Source: Candidatus Bathyarchaeota archaeon | GTDB lineage: Archaea; Thermoproteota; Bathyarchaeia; Bathyarchaeales; Bathyarchaeaceae | DNA: 12,167 nt | NCBI GenBank assembly: GCA_003662715.1 | Contig: QMYO01000019.1 | Coordinates: 1 to 12,167, forward strand | Direction: 5' to 3' | In this document: piece after piece, positions 7,086-12,054 of the stretch | Layout of the letters: every line of letters starts with the position of its first letter | Position numbering within the stretch: the first letter of the stretch is position 1 | Made by a program: the position numbers and the translations under genes | The notes under the pieces: generated by a model | The model's input: the letters and a program-made list of their open reading frames with translations, nothing else | What the model was told of the DNA's origin: nothing | The model's database searches: none

Positions 7086-7105
7086 CTTATTCGCTTTTTG
7101 ATTTT
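7086..7105 (+). terminator. T-rich terminator after the integrase
   Basis: Two T tracts (GCTTTTTGATTTT) follow the integrase stop within 25 bases, at the point where the plus- and minus-strand units converge. Archaeal termination commonly uses such T-rich tracts. I see no supporting stem-loop. Confidence 0.4.
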
Positions 7106-7541
7106 AACCACTTCCTGAAATTATTATATCGAAGCTGAAGTTTGTGATGTTTTCTATATCAGGTGAAACTGTTAAGGTAAGTTGCGCCTCTACAACTTCT
7201 GCGGGATTCAACATCATACCTTCCAAGTTCCATGATAAGATGATGTAGTCTGTAGCGGTTGTCGGCTGCCAATTTTCAGTCCATAAACTTAACGTTAACG
7301 GTGTGTTGCCTTCATTCTGTACATAGCAGATAACTGTTTTAGATTGGTTCGGCTCAAGCATACCCCAGTCTATCTGAGTTAATGGTTGCGTTAGGTTAAA
7401 GTTTTGCCAAACTGATACGCCTAAAGTCTTTATTGACGCAACATTTGCAATTGGATATTGCACAAGCTGGATGTTCAAGCCGATACCTACTCCTAACGTT
7501 AAAATGCAAATCATAATTAAAACAATAAAAATTCGATTCAT
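7104..7541 (-). CDS. secreted or anchored small Ig-like protein
   Basis: The 145-residue protein has a hydrophobic N-terminal segment (about 4-22) and an all-beta exterior. The order is a VSVWQNFNLT strand, then IDWGMLEPNQSKTVICYVQN, EGNTPLTLSLWTENW and a closing NFSFDIIISGSG. This is a pattern I associate with a widespread small secreted family in Bathyarchaeia and related archaea: an Ig-like fold in which the 'LEPG.SK..T.YV.NEGN' stretch is the hallmark. It is the last gene of the right-hand operon, and its start overlaps the stop of the RHH-zinc gene (ATGA). A surface protein coupled to a regulator gene is unusual and could be a host-derived gene kept as a surface modifier. Family assignment is from memory of the pattern, not a search. 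Confidence 0.8.
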   Translation of the reverse strand: MNRIFIVLIMICILTLGVGIGLNIQLVQYPIANVASIKTLGVSVWQNFNLTQPLTQIDWGMLEPNQSKTVICYVQNEGNTPLTLSLWTENWQPTTATDYIILSWNLEGMMLNPAEVVEAQLTLTVSPDIENITNFSFDIIISGSG

Positions 7542-7942
7542 ATCCTACGCCACTTTTTCAGATTCCCTGCGTTAAGATTTCTTTCATAGCAACTTGTACA
7601 AGTGAAACCGTGCCAGCCATTCCAAGCCCAAACCTCATAGTCTGCTTCAGCGCCACAATAACAATAATGAGTTGGTTTAGCTCCAAACTTAGTTAAAGGC
7701 GCCTGTGGATTCCCAGGATAATGTCTTTGCACATATTCTCTAAGAGCTTCATTAACTAAGTAGCTGAATTTTCCTTTCAGTTTGGATTCACGGTCTACAA
7801 GTTCCATGCATTTCTGGAACATTTCAAAATCTGTGACACAAAAACTTTTGATAAGATATGTCTTATTAGACTTATTTAATAACTTATTTAATAAGTGATT
7901 TTCTTTACATTTTATTTTATTAGAATGTGACACATTTTTCAC
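7538..7942 (-). CDS. ribbon-helix-helix protein fused to a C-terminal zinc motif
   Basis: This 134-residue protein opens with a low-complexity Lys/Asn/Leu stretch. Residues about 28-73 follow the ribbon-helix-helix pattern: a strand (YLIKSFCVTD), helix A (FEMFQKCMELVDRE) and helix B (SYLVNEALREYVQRH). Residues 94-118 carry Cys94-x-Cys96 and Cys115-x2-Cys118 around a Trp-rich loop, a likely zinc ribbon. RHH proteins bind DNA as dimers, often at their own promoters. The GTG start overlaps the stop of the upstream RHH gene (GTGA), and GGAAG lies about 6 bases upstream. Two TGTGACACA repeats and a 12-base tandem duplication fall inside its 5' part, so the N-terminal extension may be shaped by DNA-level function. 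Confidence 0.75.
   Translation of the reverse strand: MKNVSHSNKIKCKENHLLNKLLNKSNKTYLIKSFCVTDFEMFQKCMELVDRESKLKGKFSYLVNEALREYVQRHYPGNPQAPLTKFGAKPTHYCYCGAEADYEVWAWNGWHGFTCTSCYERNLNAGNLKKWRRI
7832..7844 (+). repeat. TGTGACACAAAAA element, copy 1
   Basis: This 13-base element reads forward here and again, inverted, at 8100-8112. It lies within the RHH-zinc gene, over codons for the first RHH strand. It is a candidate regulator binding site, inferred from recurrence only. Confidence 0.35.
7870..7893. repeat. perfect 12-base tandem duplication
   Basis: ACTTATTTAATA occurs twice head to tail, at 7870-7881 and 7882-7893. Each unit encodes Leu-Leu-Asn-Lys on the minus strand in the N-terminal extension of the RHH-zinc protein. 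It may be replication slippage in an unconstrained stretch, or a pair of sites. Confidence 0.6.
7926..7934 (+). repeat. TGTGACACA element, copy 2
   Basis: The 9-base core is followed by TTTTT instead of AAAA. It falls a few bases inside the start of the RHH-zinc gene, just beyond the end of the first RHH gene. Confidence 0.35.
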
Positions 7943-8100
7943 CTATACTTCCTTGATGCATCACGGTTCAATCCTTCAATAATGTAGAAACGCACAAGCT
8001 CACTTTCACTTAGTCTTTGCTTTTTAGCTGTCTGTCTAACTTTCGCTTTTATATGTGGCTCTATACGGATGTGGATGTCGGCTGTGCGTTTCTCCAACAT
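7939..8100 (-). CDS. small ribbon-helix-helix regulator (first of tandem pair)
   Basis: These 53 residues match the RHH pattern: strand TADIHIRI, helix A (EPHIKAKVRQTAKKQ), then LSESELVRFYIIEGLNR as the turn and helix B. Such proteins act as dimeric or tetrameric repressors or activators. The stop overlaps the next gene's GTG (GTGA), giving a tandem RHH pair. The ATG is the first start after an in-frame TAG. GAGGT lies about 15 bases upstream, further than usual, and a TGTGACACAAAAA element ends on the ATG itself, so translation or transcription may be controlled there. The 49-base gap upstream is the largest in the right-hand block and could hold a separate promoter. The fold call is confident, the target unknown. 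Confidence 0.8.
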   Translation of the reverse strand: MLEKRTADIHIRIEPHIKAKVRQTAKKQRLSESELVRFYIIEGLNRDASRKYR

Positions 8101-8112
8101 TTTTGTGTCACA
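8100..8112 (-). promoter_or_regulatory. TGTGACACAAAAA element at the RHH start (candidate operator)
   Basis: On the minus strand TGTGACACAAAA immediately precedes and abuts the ATG of the first RHH gene. The same 13 bases occur forward at 7832-7844, and the 9-base core again at 7926-7934. Autoregulation by the adjacent RHH proteins is a natural guess; nothing in the sequence proves binding. Confidence 0.35.
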
Positions 8113-8149
8113 CTACCTCGCTGTTTTTGCATAGTTTATGTGGACTATT

Positions 8150-8371
8150 CTAACTCACCTTCTCCTCTTCTTTTTCGATTTCAACCAAACAATCAAAATG
8201 ATGAATGGCATCGCTTTTCCTTTCGAAAATCCATGTCTTGAACATATTTTGACTGTAAACTTCCCACCACACGTAAATTCCATTGCTATGTTTCTCCAAA
8301 CTAACACCGCCACTTTTCTTTAGGAGCCGACATGGTCCATTATGAAAGTAACATTTCCAATTTTCAGTCAT
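8150..8371 (-). CDS. small Trp/Cys/His-containing protein of unknown function
   Basis: The 73-residue protein has CYFHNGPC near the N-terminus (Cys7, His10, Cys14) and His57, His58 and Cys61 near the C-terminus. These could together bind a metal. The middle is Trp-rich (IYVWWEVYSQ, KTWIFERK) and likely beta, resembling small compact DNA- or protein-binding domains. The tail is acidic (EIEKEEEK). GGAAGG lies 7 bases before the ATG, and the gene follows an RHH gene closely, so it belongs to the right-hand operon. I do not recognise the family. Confidence 0.65.
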   Translation of the reverse strand: MTENWKCYFHNGPCRLLKKSGGVSLEKHSNGIYVWWEVYSQNMFKTWIFERKSDAIHHFDCLVEIEKEEEKVS

Positions 8372-8418
8372 GATTTAGCCTTCCATCGCAGTAATTCAAA
8401 ATACCATTCTTCTAACAT
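8368..8418 (-). CDS. possible 16-codon leader-like ORF
   Basis: A 16-residue frame begins with ATG 3 bases after the RHH stop, preceded by GGAG about 9 bases upstream. It ends in a TGA that overlaps the start of the 73-residue gene (ATGA). The spacing matches the translational-coupling style of the whole operon. At this length it could equally be chance, or a bridge that keeps ribosomes on the message. Confidence 0.25.
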   Translation of the reverse strand: MLEEWYFELLRWKAKS

Positions 8419-8421
8419 TTC

Positions 8422-8580
8422 TCAAGTCTCCTTCTTTTCCCACAGTTCCTTTCTGAGCAGGTCCCTCACCGCAAGCCTAATCGCCTCGCTGCGGCTTGGA
8501 TAATAGCCTTCGCCTACGAGCCTGTCGAGTTCTCTGACGTATCTCGGCGGAAAATAGCAAGTCAATAATATCTGCCTCAT
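8422..8580 (-). CDS. small ribbon-helix-helix (CopG/NikR-type) regulator
   Basis: These 52 residues match the RHH fold closely: strand LLTCYFP, helix A (PRYVRELDRLVGEG), the typical turn YYPSRSEAIRLAVRDLL and a charged end. The phrase 'YPSRSEAIR.AVRDLL' is the hallmark of archaeal CopG/NikR-type DNA-binding domains, so this is a confident call. Its ATG overlaps the stop of the radical-SAM-like gene (ATGA), so the two are cotranslated. The target is unknown; control of the right-hand operon or of host genes are both possible. Confidence 0.85.
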   Translation of the reverse strand: MRQILLTCYFPPRYVRELDRLVGEGYYPSRSEAIRLAVRDLLRKELWEKKET

Positions 8581-9284
8581 AGCTCCCACCATGCCTTTCG
8601 CAGGGTTTTAACTCGTACTTCCGTGAATTTTTCCAGCTTTTCGATAAGCATGTGAGTCTTGGAAAGCGGTGGCTCTGGCAGTTTGCAGTTGTGGTTGTCG
8701 TAGCCTACATAGACGAATTCTGGTTCTATCTCTCTAATCCATTCGGGTAGAGTTGCTAAGCTGAATTCGAGGATGGGTTCTATGGTTACTTCTTTTCGTT
8801 TATGCTTTAATTCCGACATAGCGACGACACGGTGAACTGGGAATGGTGCATGGCTTATTTCGTCGTATGAATAGTATGTGCTACTTGGGAACCGTATTAA
8901 GTCGGTTTCTATCGTTGTGCCTAAGATAACGTTATCTGGGATTTCTGAGAATTGCAAGAAGCAAAAAGGGTCTTTCGACTGAGTTAGGAAGGTTCTGTCT
9001 GGATATTTCTCTGCGAAGCTCCATGCTTGACGAAACTGTTCTCTCGTTGCGTAAGCGGGGTCTCCGCTTGAAGGGAAAAAGATGAATTCATCCGCTCTGG
9101 TGCGTGGCGGAGTTTTCGCTAATCTCTCAAGGTGTGGATGCGGTTCATACAGATAGCAACTTTCACATTTTTTTCGTTGTCTCTTCATCTGTGCCTGAAA
9201 GCTCGGCTTGCAATAGACGCATCCATGTCGGCAGCCTACAAACCAATTGAGACTCTTCACATTTTCCTTGTACATTCGCCGCAC
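8577..9284 (-). CDS. radical-SAM-like protein (DUF5131/phage Gp37-Gp68-like)
   Basis: The 235-residue protein has C18-x3-C22-x2-C25 (GCRHGCVYC), the layout that binds a 4Fe-4S cluster and S-adenosylmethionine in radical SAM enzymes. A CESC pair follows at 40-43. Later blocks, FIFFPSSGDPAYATREQF, RTFLTQSKDP, IPDNVILGTTIETD and VTIEPILEF, are ordered as in the phage Gp37/Gp68 (DUF5131) family and its spore-photoproduct-lyase-like relatives. The substrate is unknown; nucleic-acid modification or repair is the usual guess for this group. GTG 9284 has GGTGAG 6 bases upstream. An in-frame ATG at 9275 is an alternative. The start overlaps the preceding zinc-protein gene by 28 bases. Confidence 0.75.
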   Translation of the reverse strand: MRRMYKENVKSLNWFVGCRHGCVYCKPSFQAQMKRQRKKCESCYLYEPHPHLERLAKTPPRTRADEFIFFPSSGDPAYATREQFRQAWSFAEKYPDRTFLTQSKDPFCFLQFSEIPDNVILGTTIETDLIRFPSSTYYSYDEISHAPFPVHRVVAMSELKHKRKEVTIEPILEFSLATLPEWIREIEPEFVYVGYDNHNCKLPEPPLSKTHMLIEKLEKFTEVRVKTLRKAWWEL

Positions 9285-9523
9285 AGCTCACTCACCTTCA
9301 ACAACCTTGATGGCGGAGGCGTGTTAATCGGGTCGTAACTGTAAGCTTCCTCCCATCTATCCAGCAGAACCTCGCTTTCATCTGCGAAAGGATCTCCCCC
9401 ATTTGCCACCTCAAAGTCGCAGTCCCAACATAACTTCATTTCTACTTTTTCGCCGAAGCAATTCGTGAATACGTAGCCATCTCTGACGTCTTCTCGTTCT
9501 TCACCGCATCTATCACACATCAT
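9257..9523 (-). CDS. small zinc-finger-like protein with three CxxC pairs
   Basis: This 88-residue protein has CDRC at 3-6, CWDC at 32-35 and CGEC at 81-84, plus Cys22. The first two pairs would form one zinc ribbon, with the last pair possibly joining a second site or a dimer. The middle is acidic. GGAGG lies about 12 bases before two adjacent ATGs, so the start could be 9523 or 9520. It begins 2 bases after the previous gene. A role in transcription or protein binding is likely for such a zinc ribbon, but no partner is evident. Confidence 0.75.
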   Translation of the reverse strand: MMCDRCGEEREDVRDGYVFTNCFGEKVEMKLCWDCDFEVANGGDPFADESEVLLDRWEEAYSYDPINTPPPSRLLKVSELCGECTRKM

Positions 9524-9525
9524 TT

Positions 9526-9813
9526 TCAGCTTTCAACCTCCAAGAACGAAGTTACTTTTTCGCTTAAAAGACAAGCAAGATTATCAATGAATGCATCTGT
9601 AACATCGCACCCCAGTCCGTCAGTGATGGTAATCCCTACTTCCTGCTGCATCCGATAAACTATTTCTCTTATTTTGCTTCGCAATTTCCCTTGCTTCCAT
9701 CTCCTAATTGTTTCTCTCACACATTCCTCGTTGTCTGGACATTGAGCGCAAGCATCGGACATGTTAGCGTCTCCGAAACACTCCAACCTATCTTTATCTT
9801 TATCTTTATTCAT
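9526..9813 (-). CDS. small four-Cys protein with helical C-terminus
   Basis: The 95-residue protein starts with a Lys-Asp repeat encoded by three ATCTTT hexamers (9790-9807 on the plus strand). It then has Cys12-x9-Cys22-x2-Cys25-x5-Cys31, a pattern ('CFG...C..CPD...EC') I have seen in small archaeal and phage proteins and that probably binds zinc or an iron-sulfur cluster. The remainder (about 32-95) is predicted helical, with a basic segment (RRWKQGKLRSKIRE) that could contact nucleic acid. GAGGTGA sits about 7 bases upstream of the ATG. Function is unknown. Confidence 0.75.
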   Translation of the reverse strand: MNKDKDKDRLECFGDANMSDACAQCPDNEECVRETIRRWKQGKLRSKIREIVYRMQQEVGITITDGLGCDVTDAFIDNLACLLSEKVTSFLEVES

Positions 9814-9820
9814 TCAGCTT

Positions 9821-9964
9821 TCACCTCAGCTTTATGGCTATCTTCAGCTCCTTCGGCATCGGCTCGTACTGGCTACATTTGCCTGTGCACGGCTTCCTCG
9901 TCTTATCGCAGATTATCTTGCTGCGCCGAACATTGTATCTTGCCCAGAAACAATCTTCACTCAT
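9821..9964 (-). CDS. 47-residue four-Cys mini-protein
   Basis: A short but well-supported gene: AAAGGCGG lies about 7 bases before the ATG, it overlaps the upstream gene by 8 bases, and its stop lies 7 bases before the next start. Cys5, Cys19, Cys26 and Cys30 (with ...PCTGKCSQY...) look like one zinc site. The N-terminus is Asp-Cys-Phe followed by a basic stretch. It resembles the protein at 11893-12054 in its Cys order and in the Cys-x-Gly/Lys-Cys-Ser-x-Tyr ending, so the two may be paralogues. Function is unknown. Confidence 0.7.
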   Translation of the reverse strand: MSEDCFWARYNVRRSKIICDKTRKPCTGKCSQYEPMPKELKIAIKLR

Positions 9965-10223
9965 TTTTTATCCGCCTTTTAAGTAGGAAAATTCTGCCCT
10001 CTCGTTTCCGAACGAGAAATGGATGATTATGCCTTTTTGCGTAGGCTTTCAATCCTGCATATAACGTGACGAATTTTTTGTTGGGCATAATTACTTCTAC
10101 AATGTCGTCGTTGCCTTTGAGAAAATTGTTAATCATCTCTGTATAGTCGGTTTTTCTTGGAGCCAGCTTATTGAATTCCTCTTTGGATATTGGCTTCAGC
10201 CTGTAAGGTTTAGATTCACTCAT
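9957..10223 (-). CDS. basic small protein of unknown function
   Basis: The protein has 88 residues from the ATG at 10223. An in-frame ATG at 10247 lies inside the upstream gene, but GAGGGA about 10 bases before 10223 favours the shorter form. The sequence alternates helix and strand: EEFNKLAP, YTEMINNFLKGND, VEVIMPNKKFVTLYAGLKAYAKRH, then FLVRKREGRIFLLKRR, which reads like a compact alpha/beta domain with a basic face. It resembles small archaeal proteins of unclear role that may bind nucleic acid. It overlaps its neighbours on both sides by 8 bases. Confidence 0.7.
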   Translation of the reverse strand: MSESKPYRLKPISKEEFNKLAPRKTDYTEMINNFLKGNDDIVEVIMPNKKFVTLYAGLKAYAKRHNHPFLVRKREGRIFLLKRRIKNE

Positions 10224-10476
10224 CTTTTTTCTTTCCCTCTTTTTCATAGTAAACTAAAAGTTTCGTTACACCGTCTTTCACTTGAAGGTCAATTGAATGT
10301 GCCTCTAAGATATTGCGAAGTTTGAAAAGCTTCATTATGTCTATTTGCGTTTCATTGTTTAACGTGATGCCATACATTATCAAAGGCTTTCCATTTGCAT
10401 CTGTAACGTCAGCGTCAAAATCGGTGATGGCAACATCTAAATTAAGTAAAATATCCATCAACTTTTTTCCATACAT
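10216..10476 (-). CDS. small unknown alpha/beta protein
   Basis: This 86-residue protein has a strongly supported start: GGAGGTGG lies 5-7 bases before the ATG and overlaps the stop of the upstream gene (TAATG). Predicted elements are helix KKLMDILLNLD, strands VAITDFDADV and PLIMYGITLN, helix QIDIMKLFKLRNILEAH and strand IDLQVKDG. The tail is Lys/Glu-rich. No Cys motif is present, unlike most neighbours. It could be a dimerising or regulatory domain; the family is not recognised. Confidence 0.7.
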   Translation of the reverse strand: MYGKKLMDILLNLDVAITDFDADVTDANGKPLIMYGITLNNETQIDIMKLFKLRNILEAHSIDLQVKDGVTKLLVYYEKEGKKKDE

Positions 10477-10817
10477 TATTCCACCTCCTCTTTTTTTAGA
10501 CTTGTAACTACGATTTTCTCTTCTGACGATTGAGAAACCACAAGTTTGAAACCCTTCTTCGCTACGACTATCACGCTTCTGTAGTCTGGAGTGACTCGAA
10601 CACCGAACCAGCGAGTGAAAAAGACTGTCTCCTGTTTAGACGGCTTCTGCTTTTTAGGTTTACCAGCAACGTAATTGCTGCAGTGGGTAGCCCAGTTCTG
10701 CGGAACCAGTCTTGGAATGCCTCTTGGGTTTCTGGGACATGAAAACCTGTTAGCTCCCTCCTTGACTAATAAGCTGCAGCTGCCGCACTTCGTGTCTAAC
10801 AGAAAAACACGAGTCAT
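10476..10817 (-). CDS. zinc-binding-like protein with basic linker and C-terminal beta domain
   Basis: The 113-residue protein has Cys11-x2-Cys14, Cys27 and Cys46, a probable single zinc site spread over the first half. A basic linker follows (GKPKKQKPSKQ), then a segment with alternating strands (FGVRVTPDYRSVIVVAKKGFKLVVSQ). The last residues are charged (LKKEEVE). The start overlaps the stop of the gene before it (ATGA), with GGAGA about 11 bases upstream. The layout suggests a small DNA- or RNA-binding adaptor, but no family is recognised. Confidence 0.75.
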   Translation of the reverse strand: MTRVFLLDTKCGSCSLLVKEGANRFSCPRNPRGIPRLVPQNWATHCSNYVAGKPKKQKPSKQETVFFTRWFGVRVTPDYRSVIVVAKKGFKLVVSQSSEEKIVVTSLKKEEVE

Positions 10818-10990
10818 CTCTCAAGCGTCTCCTTTGCTTTTTTCACAAGTTCTTCGAGAAACCTGTCAAACATTTGCTTGTAGAAGTCAATTGTTTCTTT
10901 TGAGGAAGTAGGCTTAAGCTCATAGTAAAGTATTGTATCTTCACCATCTTGAATGTGTAGGTAGGCGTTTTCTTTTTGCTTTAATGCCAT
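10814..10990 (-). CDS. 58-residue acidic/helical protein
   Basis: The ATG at 10990 has GAGGCGA about 7 bases upstream, and the gene then follows the preceding stop by 16 bases. A longer in-frame start at 11029 would overlap that gene by 23 bases and lacks a good ribosome site, so I reject it. The first half is beta-like (AYLHIQDGEDTILYYELKP). The second is a long amphipathic helix (FYKQMFDRFLEELVKKAKET). It has no Cys. A protein-interaction role is possible; I do not recognise the family. Confidence 0.65.
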   Translation of the reverse strand: MALKQKENAYLHIQDGEDTILYYELKPTSSKETIDFYKQMFDRFLEELVKKAKETLER

Positions 10991-11006
10991 TCTCTTATCG
11001 CCTCTT

Positions 11007-11162
11007 TCACTCCTTCCCAAAACAGTCACATTTCCACGTCATCGTTTTCAAAGTAACAGTTTTTTTCACAGGCTTCCCATCAACCAGTTTCAACTCTACT
11101 CTGTCTGGTAGAACTTTGCTTTCAATCAACTGCATGGTTTTCCCACAGAAAGGACATTTCAC
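11007..11162 (-). CDS. 51-residue zinc-ribbon protein
   Basis: The start is GTG, with GAGGTGAT 7-8 bases upstream overlapping the stop of the gene before. A longer frame from 11231 exists but lies within that gene. Cys3-Pro-Phe-Cys6-Gly and Cys45-x-Cys47 are the two ends of a zinc ribbon, and the segment between is basic with alternating strands (DRVELKLVDGKPVKKTVTL). The CPFCG knuckle is typical of zinc ribbons that touch RNA polymerase or DNA, although the second pair is CxC rather than CxxC. Confidence 0.75.
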   Translation of the reverse strand: MKCPFCGKTMQLIESKVLPDRVELKLVDGKPVKKTVTLKTMTWKCDCFGKE

Positions 11163-11169
11163 CCCTCTA

Positions 11170-11295
11170 TCACCTCTTTTCCCCTTGTTTCGCATGCTTA
11201 TACCCGTGCACGAAAGCGTCAACGTAAACAAGCCTTAGCCAGCGCTCCAAGAATCGCCAGTGCTCCTCAGCAAGCTTCCTCGCATCCTCACTCAT
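11170..11295 (-). CDS. 41-residue helical protein
   Basis: The ATG at 11295 has GGAGGT 6 bases upstream and overlaps the stop of the preceding gene (ATGA). The longer frame from 11388 lies wholly within that gene and is not preferred. The protein looks like one continuous helix region (DARKLAEEHWRFLERWLRLV) ending in HGYKHAKQGEKR. It has no Cys. Evidence is gene spacing and ribosome site only; function is unknown. Confidence 0.55.
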   Translation of the reverse strand: MSEDARKLAEEHWRFLERWLRLVYVDAFVHGYKHAKQGEKR

Positions 11296-11516
11296 CTCAG
11301 AACCTCCAAAAGTTCTCTTGGATGAAACATAGTGCAGTATTCTAAATCGCAGTCTTGCATTGATTTGAAACCGAATTTTTCTTTCCAAGGACAGTTTTCA
11401 CATTTTGCCTCAAGCTTCTGCTTTGTGTTTACACGCCACTCCTCAACTTTTCTGCCGTACGCATTATGATGGACATACTTGTAGAAGTTGGGGAACGGTT
11501 TAAACTTCTCACTCAC
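11292..11516 (-). CDS. four-Cys protein with aromatic N-terminus
   Basis: The protein has 74 residues from GTG 11516; GTG 11519 is in frame and equally possible. The first 25 residues are rich in Phe, Tyr and His (FKPFPNFYKYVHH). Cys39-x2-Cys42, Cys56 and Cys61 follow with basic residues between (WKEKFGFKSMQ), a plausible zinc or iron-sulfur site. The start lies inside a GGAGAGAGTAAGTG repeat and overlaps the gene before it by about 8 bases. Function is unknown. Confidence 0.65.
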   Translation of the reverse strand: MSEKFKPFPNFYKYVHHNAYGRKVEEWRVNTKQKLEAKCENCPWKEKFGFKSMQDCDLEYCTMFHPRELLEVLR

Positions 11517-11751
11517 CACTTACTCTCTCCTTGAAAAAGTCAAATAGAAACTTCAAACAATCTAAACAGAGACTAAACAAGTGTACTCCATCATATTCCA
11601 CAGAAAAAATCGATTTATCATCACAGTAACAGTTTTGACACCAAACTACACCTTCCTCATCGCTCTGCGATATGAAGACGTTAAGTTTTGAAGCTACATG
11701 CGTATAGTATAAGACATCATCCTCTATTTTGACTTTTAAATTACATTTCAT
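11509..11751 (-). CDS. small zinc-ribbon-like protein
   Basis: This 80-residue protein has CQNCYC at 38-43 and CLDC at 62-65, two halves of a zinc site about 20 residues apart, plus Cys3. The first 30 residues are predicted beta (LKVKIEDDVLYYTHV, LNVFISQSDEEG), and the C-terminus is a hydrophobic helix (LKFLFDFFKERV). The ATG sits in the GGAGAGAGTAAGTGATG repeat, and its overlap with the preceding gene is 11 bases. GTG 11754 is in frame but not preferred. Function is unknown. Confidence 0.7.
   Translation of the reverse strand: MKCNLKVKIEDDVLYYTHVASKLNVFISQSDEEGVVWCQNCYCDDKSIFSVEYDGVHLFSLCLDCLKFLFDFFKERVSGE
11517..11530 (-). repeat. GGAGAGAGTAAGTG translation-start element, copy 1
   Basis: Contains the ribosome site and leads into GTGAGTGA, the start of the 11292-11516 gene and the stop of the gene before it. 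The same 14 bases recur at 11752-11765 and, with one change, at 11897-11910. Confidence 0.55.
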
Positions 11752-11896
11752 CACTTACTCTCTCCTTTCTCCACAGTAATCTTGGAATCGTCGTGAACAA
11801 ACGATGACTAACCAAGTCGTGAACCAGCCAGTTGCCTTTCGACTTCATCAAGATTTCAACGGGAACCTTGCCTTTGTAAAAACGAATCTCACTCAT
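11741..11896 (-). CDS. 51-residue basic protein
   Basis: ATG 11896 overlaps the preceding stop (ATGA), with GGAGAG about 8 bases upstream. The sequence (MSEIRFYKGKVPVEILMKSK, then WLVHDLVSHRLFTTIPRLLW and RKERVS) alternates strand and helix, is basic, and has no Cys. It may be a small nucleic-acid-binding or adaptor protein. Its stop falls 11 bases into the next gene. I recognise no family. Confidence 0.6.
   Translation of the reverse strand: MSEIRFYKGKVPVEILMKSKGNWLVHDLVSHRLFTTIPRLLWRKERVSDEM
11752..11765 (-). repeat. GGAGAGAGTAAGTG translation-start element, copy 2
   Basis: Identical to copy 1 over 14 bases; it precedes ATG 11751 directly. It also encodes the end of the preceding protein (...ERVSDEM), as copy 1 encodes ...ERVSGE. 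Confidence 0.55.
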
Positions 11897-12054
11897 CGCT
11901 TACTCTCTCCTTCACCCTTCTTGAGAAGATTATAGCTGCTGCAACCTTCACAGAGCAGCGATTTAGCTGAGAGACATTTACCGAAACGGTCAATCAGCAC
12001 GGTTCTATTCAAGCGAAAGCAATCTTTCACATAGTTTTTTAACGGATTCTTCAT
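11893..12054 (-). CDS. 53-residue four-Cys basic mini-protein
   Basis: ATG 12054 has AGGAG about 10 bases upstream and overlaps the stop of the partial gene before it (ATGA). A longer frame from 12093 lies inside that gene and is not preferred. Cys12, Cys27, Cys35 and Cys38 (LLCEGCSSY) form one likely metal site, and the termini are basic. The Cys order and the Asp-Cys-Phe and Cys-Ser-x-Tyr ends match the protein at 9821-9964. Function is unknown. Confidence 0.65.
   Translation of the reverse strand: MKNPLKNYVKDCFRLNRTVLIDRFGKCLSAKSLLCEGCSSYNLLKKGEGESKR
11897..11910 (-). repeat. GGAGAGAGTAAGCG translation-start element, copy 3
   Basis: Differs from copies 1 and 2 at one base (C for T at the 13th position). 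With the following ATGAGTGA it matches copy 1 over 22 bases with two changes. The reading frame over it differs from copies 1 and 2 (it encodes ...GESKR), so protein conservation does not explain it. Confidence 0.55.

Noticed and set aside
7963..7972. GGTTCAATCC resembling the T arm of a tRNA, a possible attachment site
   Set aside because: It lies inside the first RHH gene, and no acceptor stem, anticodon arm or CCA-side pairing can be built around it.
9790..9807. Three tandem ATCTTT hexamers suggestive of a microsatellite regulatory tract
   Set aside because: They encode a Lys-Asp repeat at the N-terminus of the 9526-9813 protein, and the normal ribosome site lies outside. It is noted as a coding repeat only.
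11170..11388. 72-residue form of the helical protein and similar long forms at 10814-11029, 11007-11231 and 11893-12093
   Set aside because: The extra N-terminal parts lie within upstream genes and lack ribosome sites. Internal starts with spaced GGAGGT, GAGGCGA, GAGGTGAT or AGGAG fit better.
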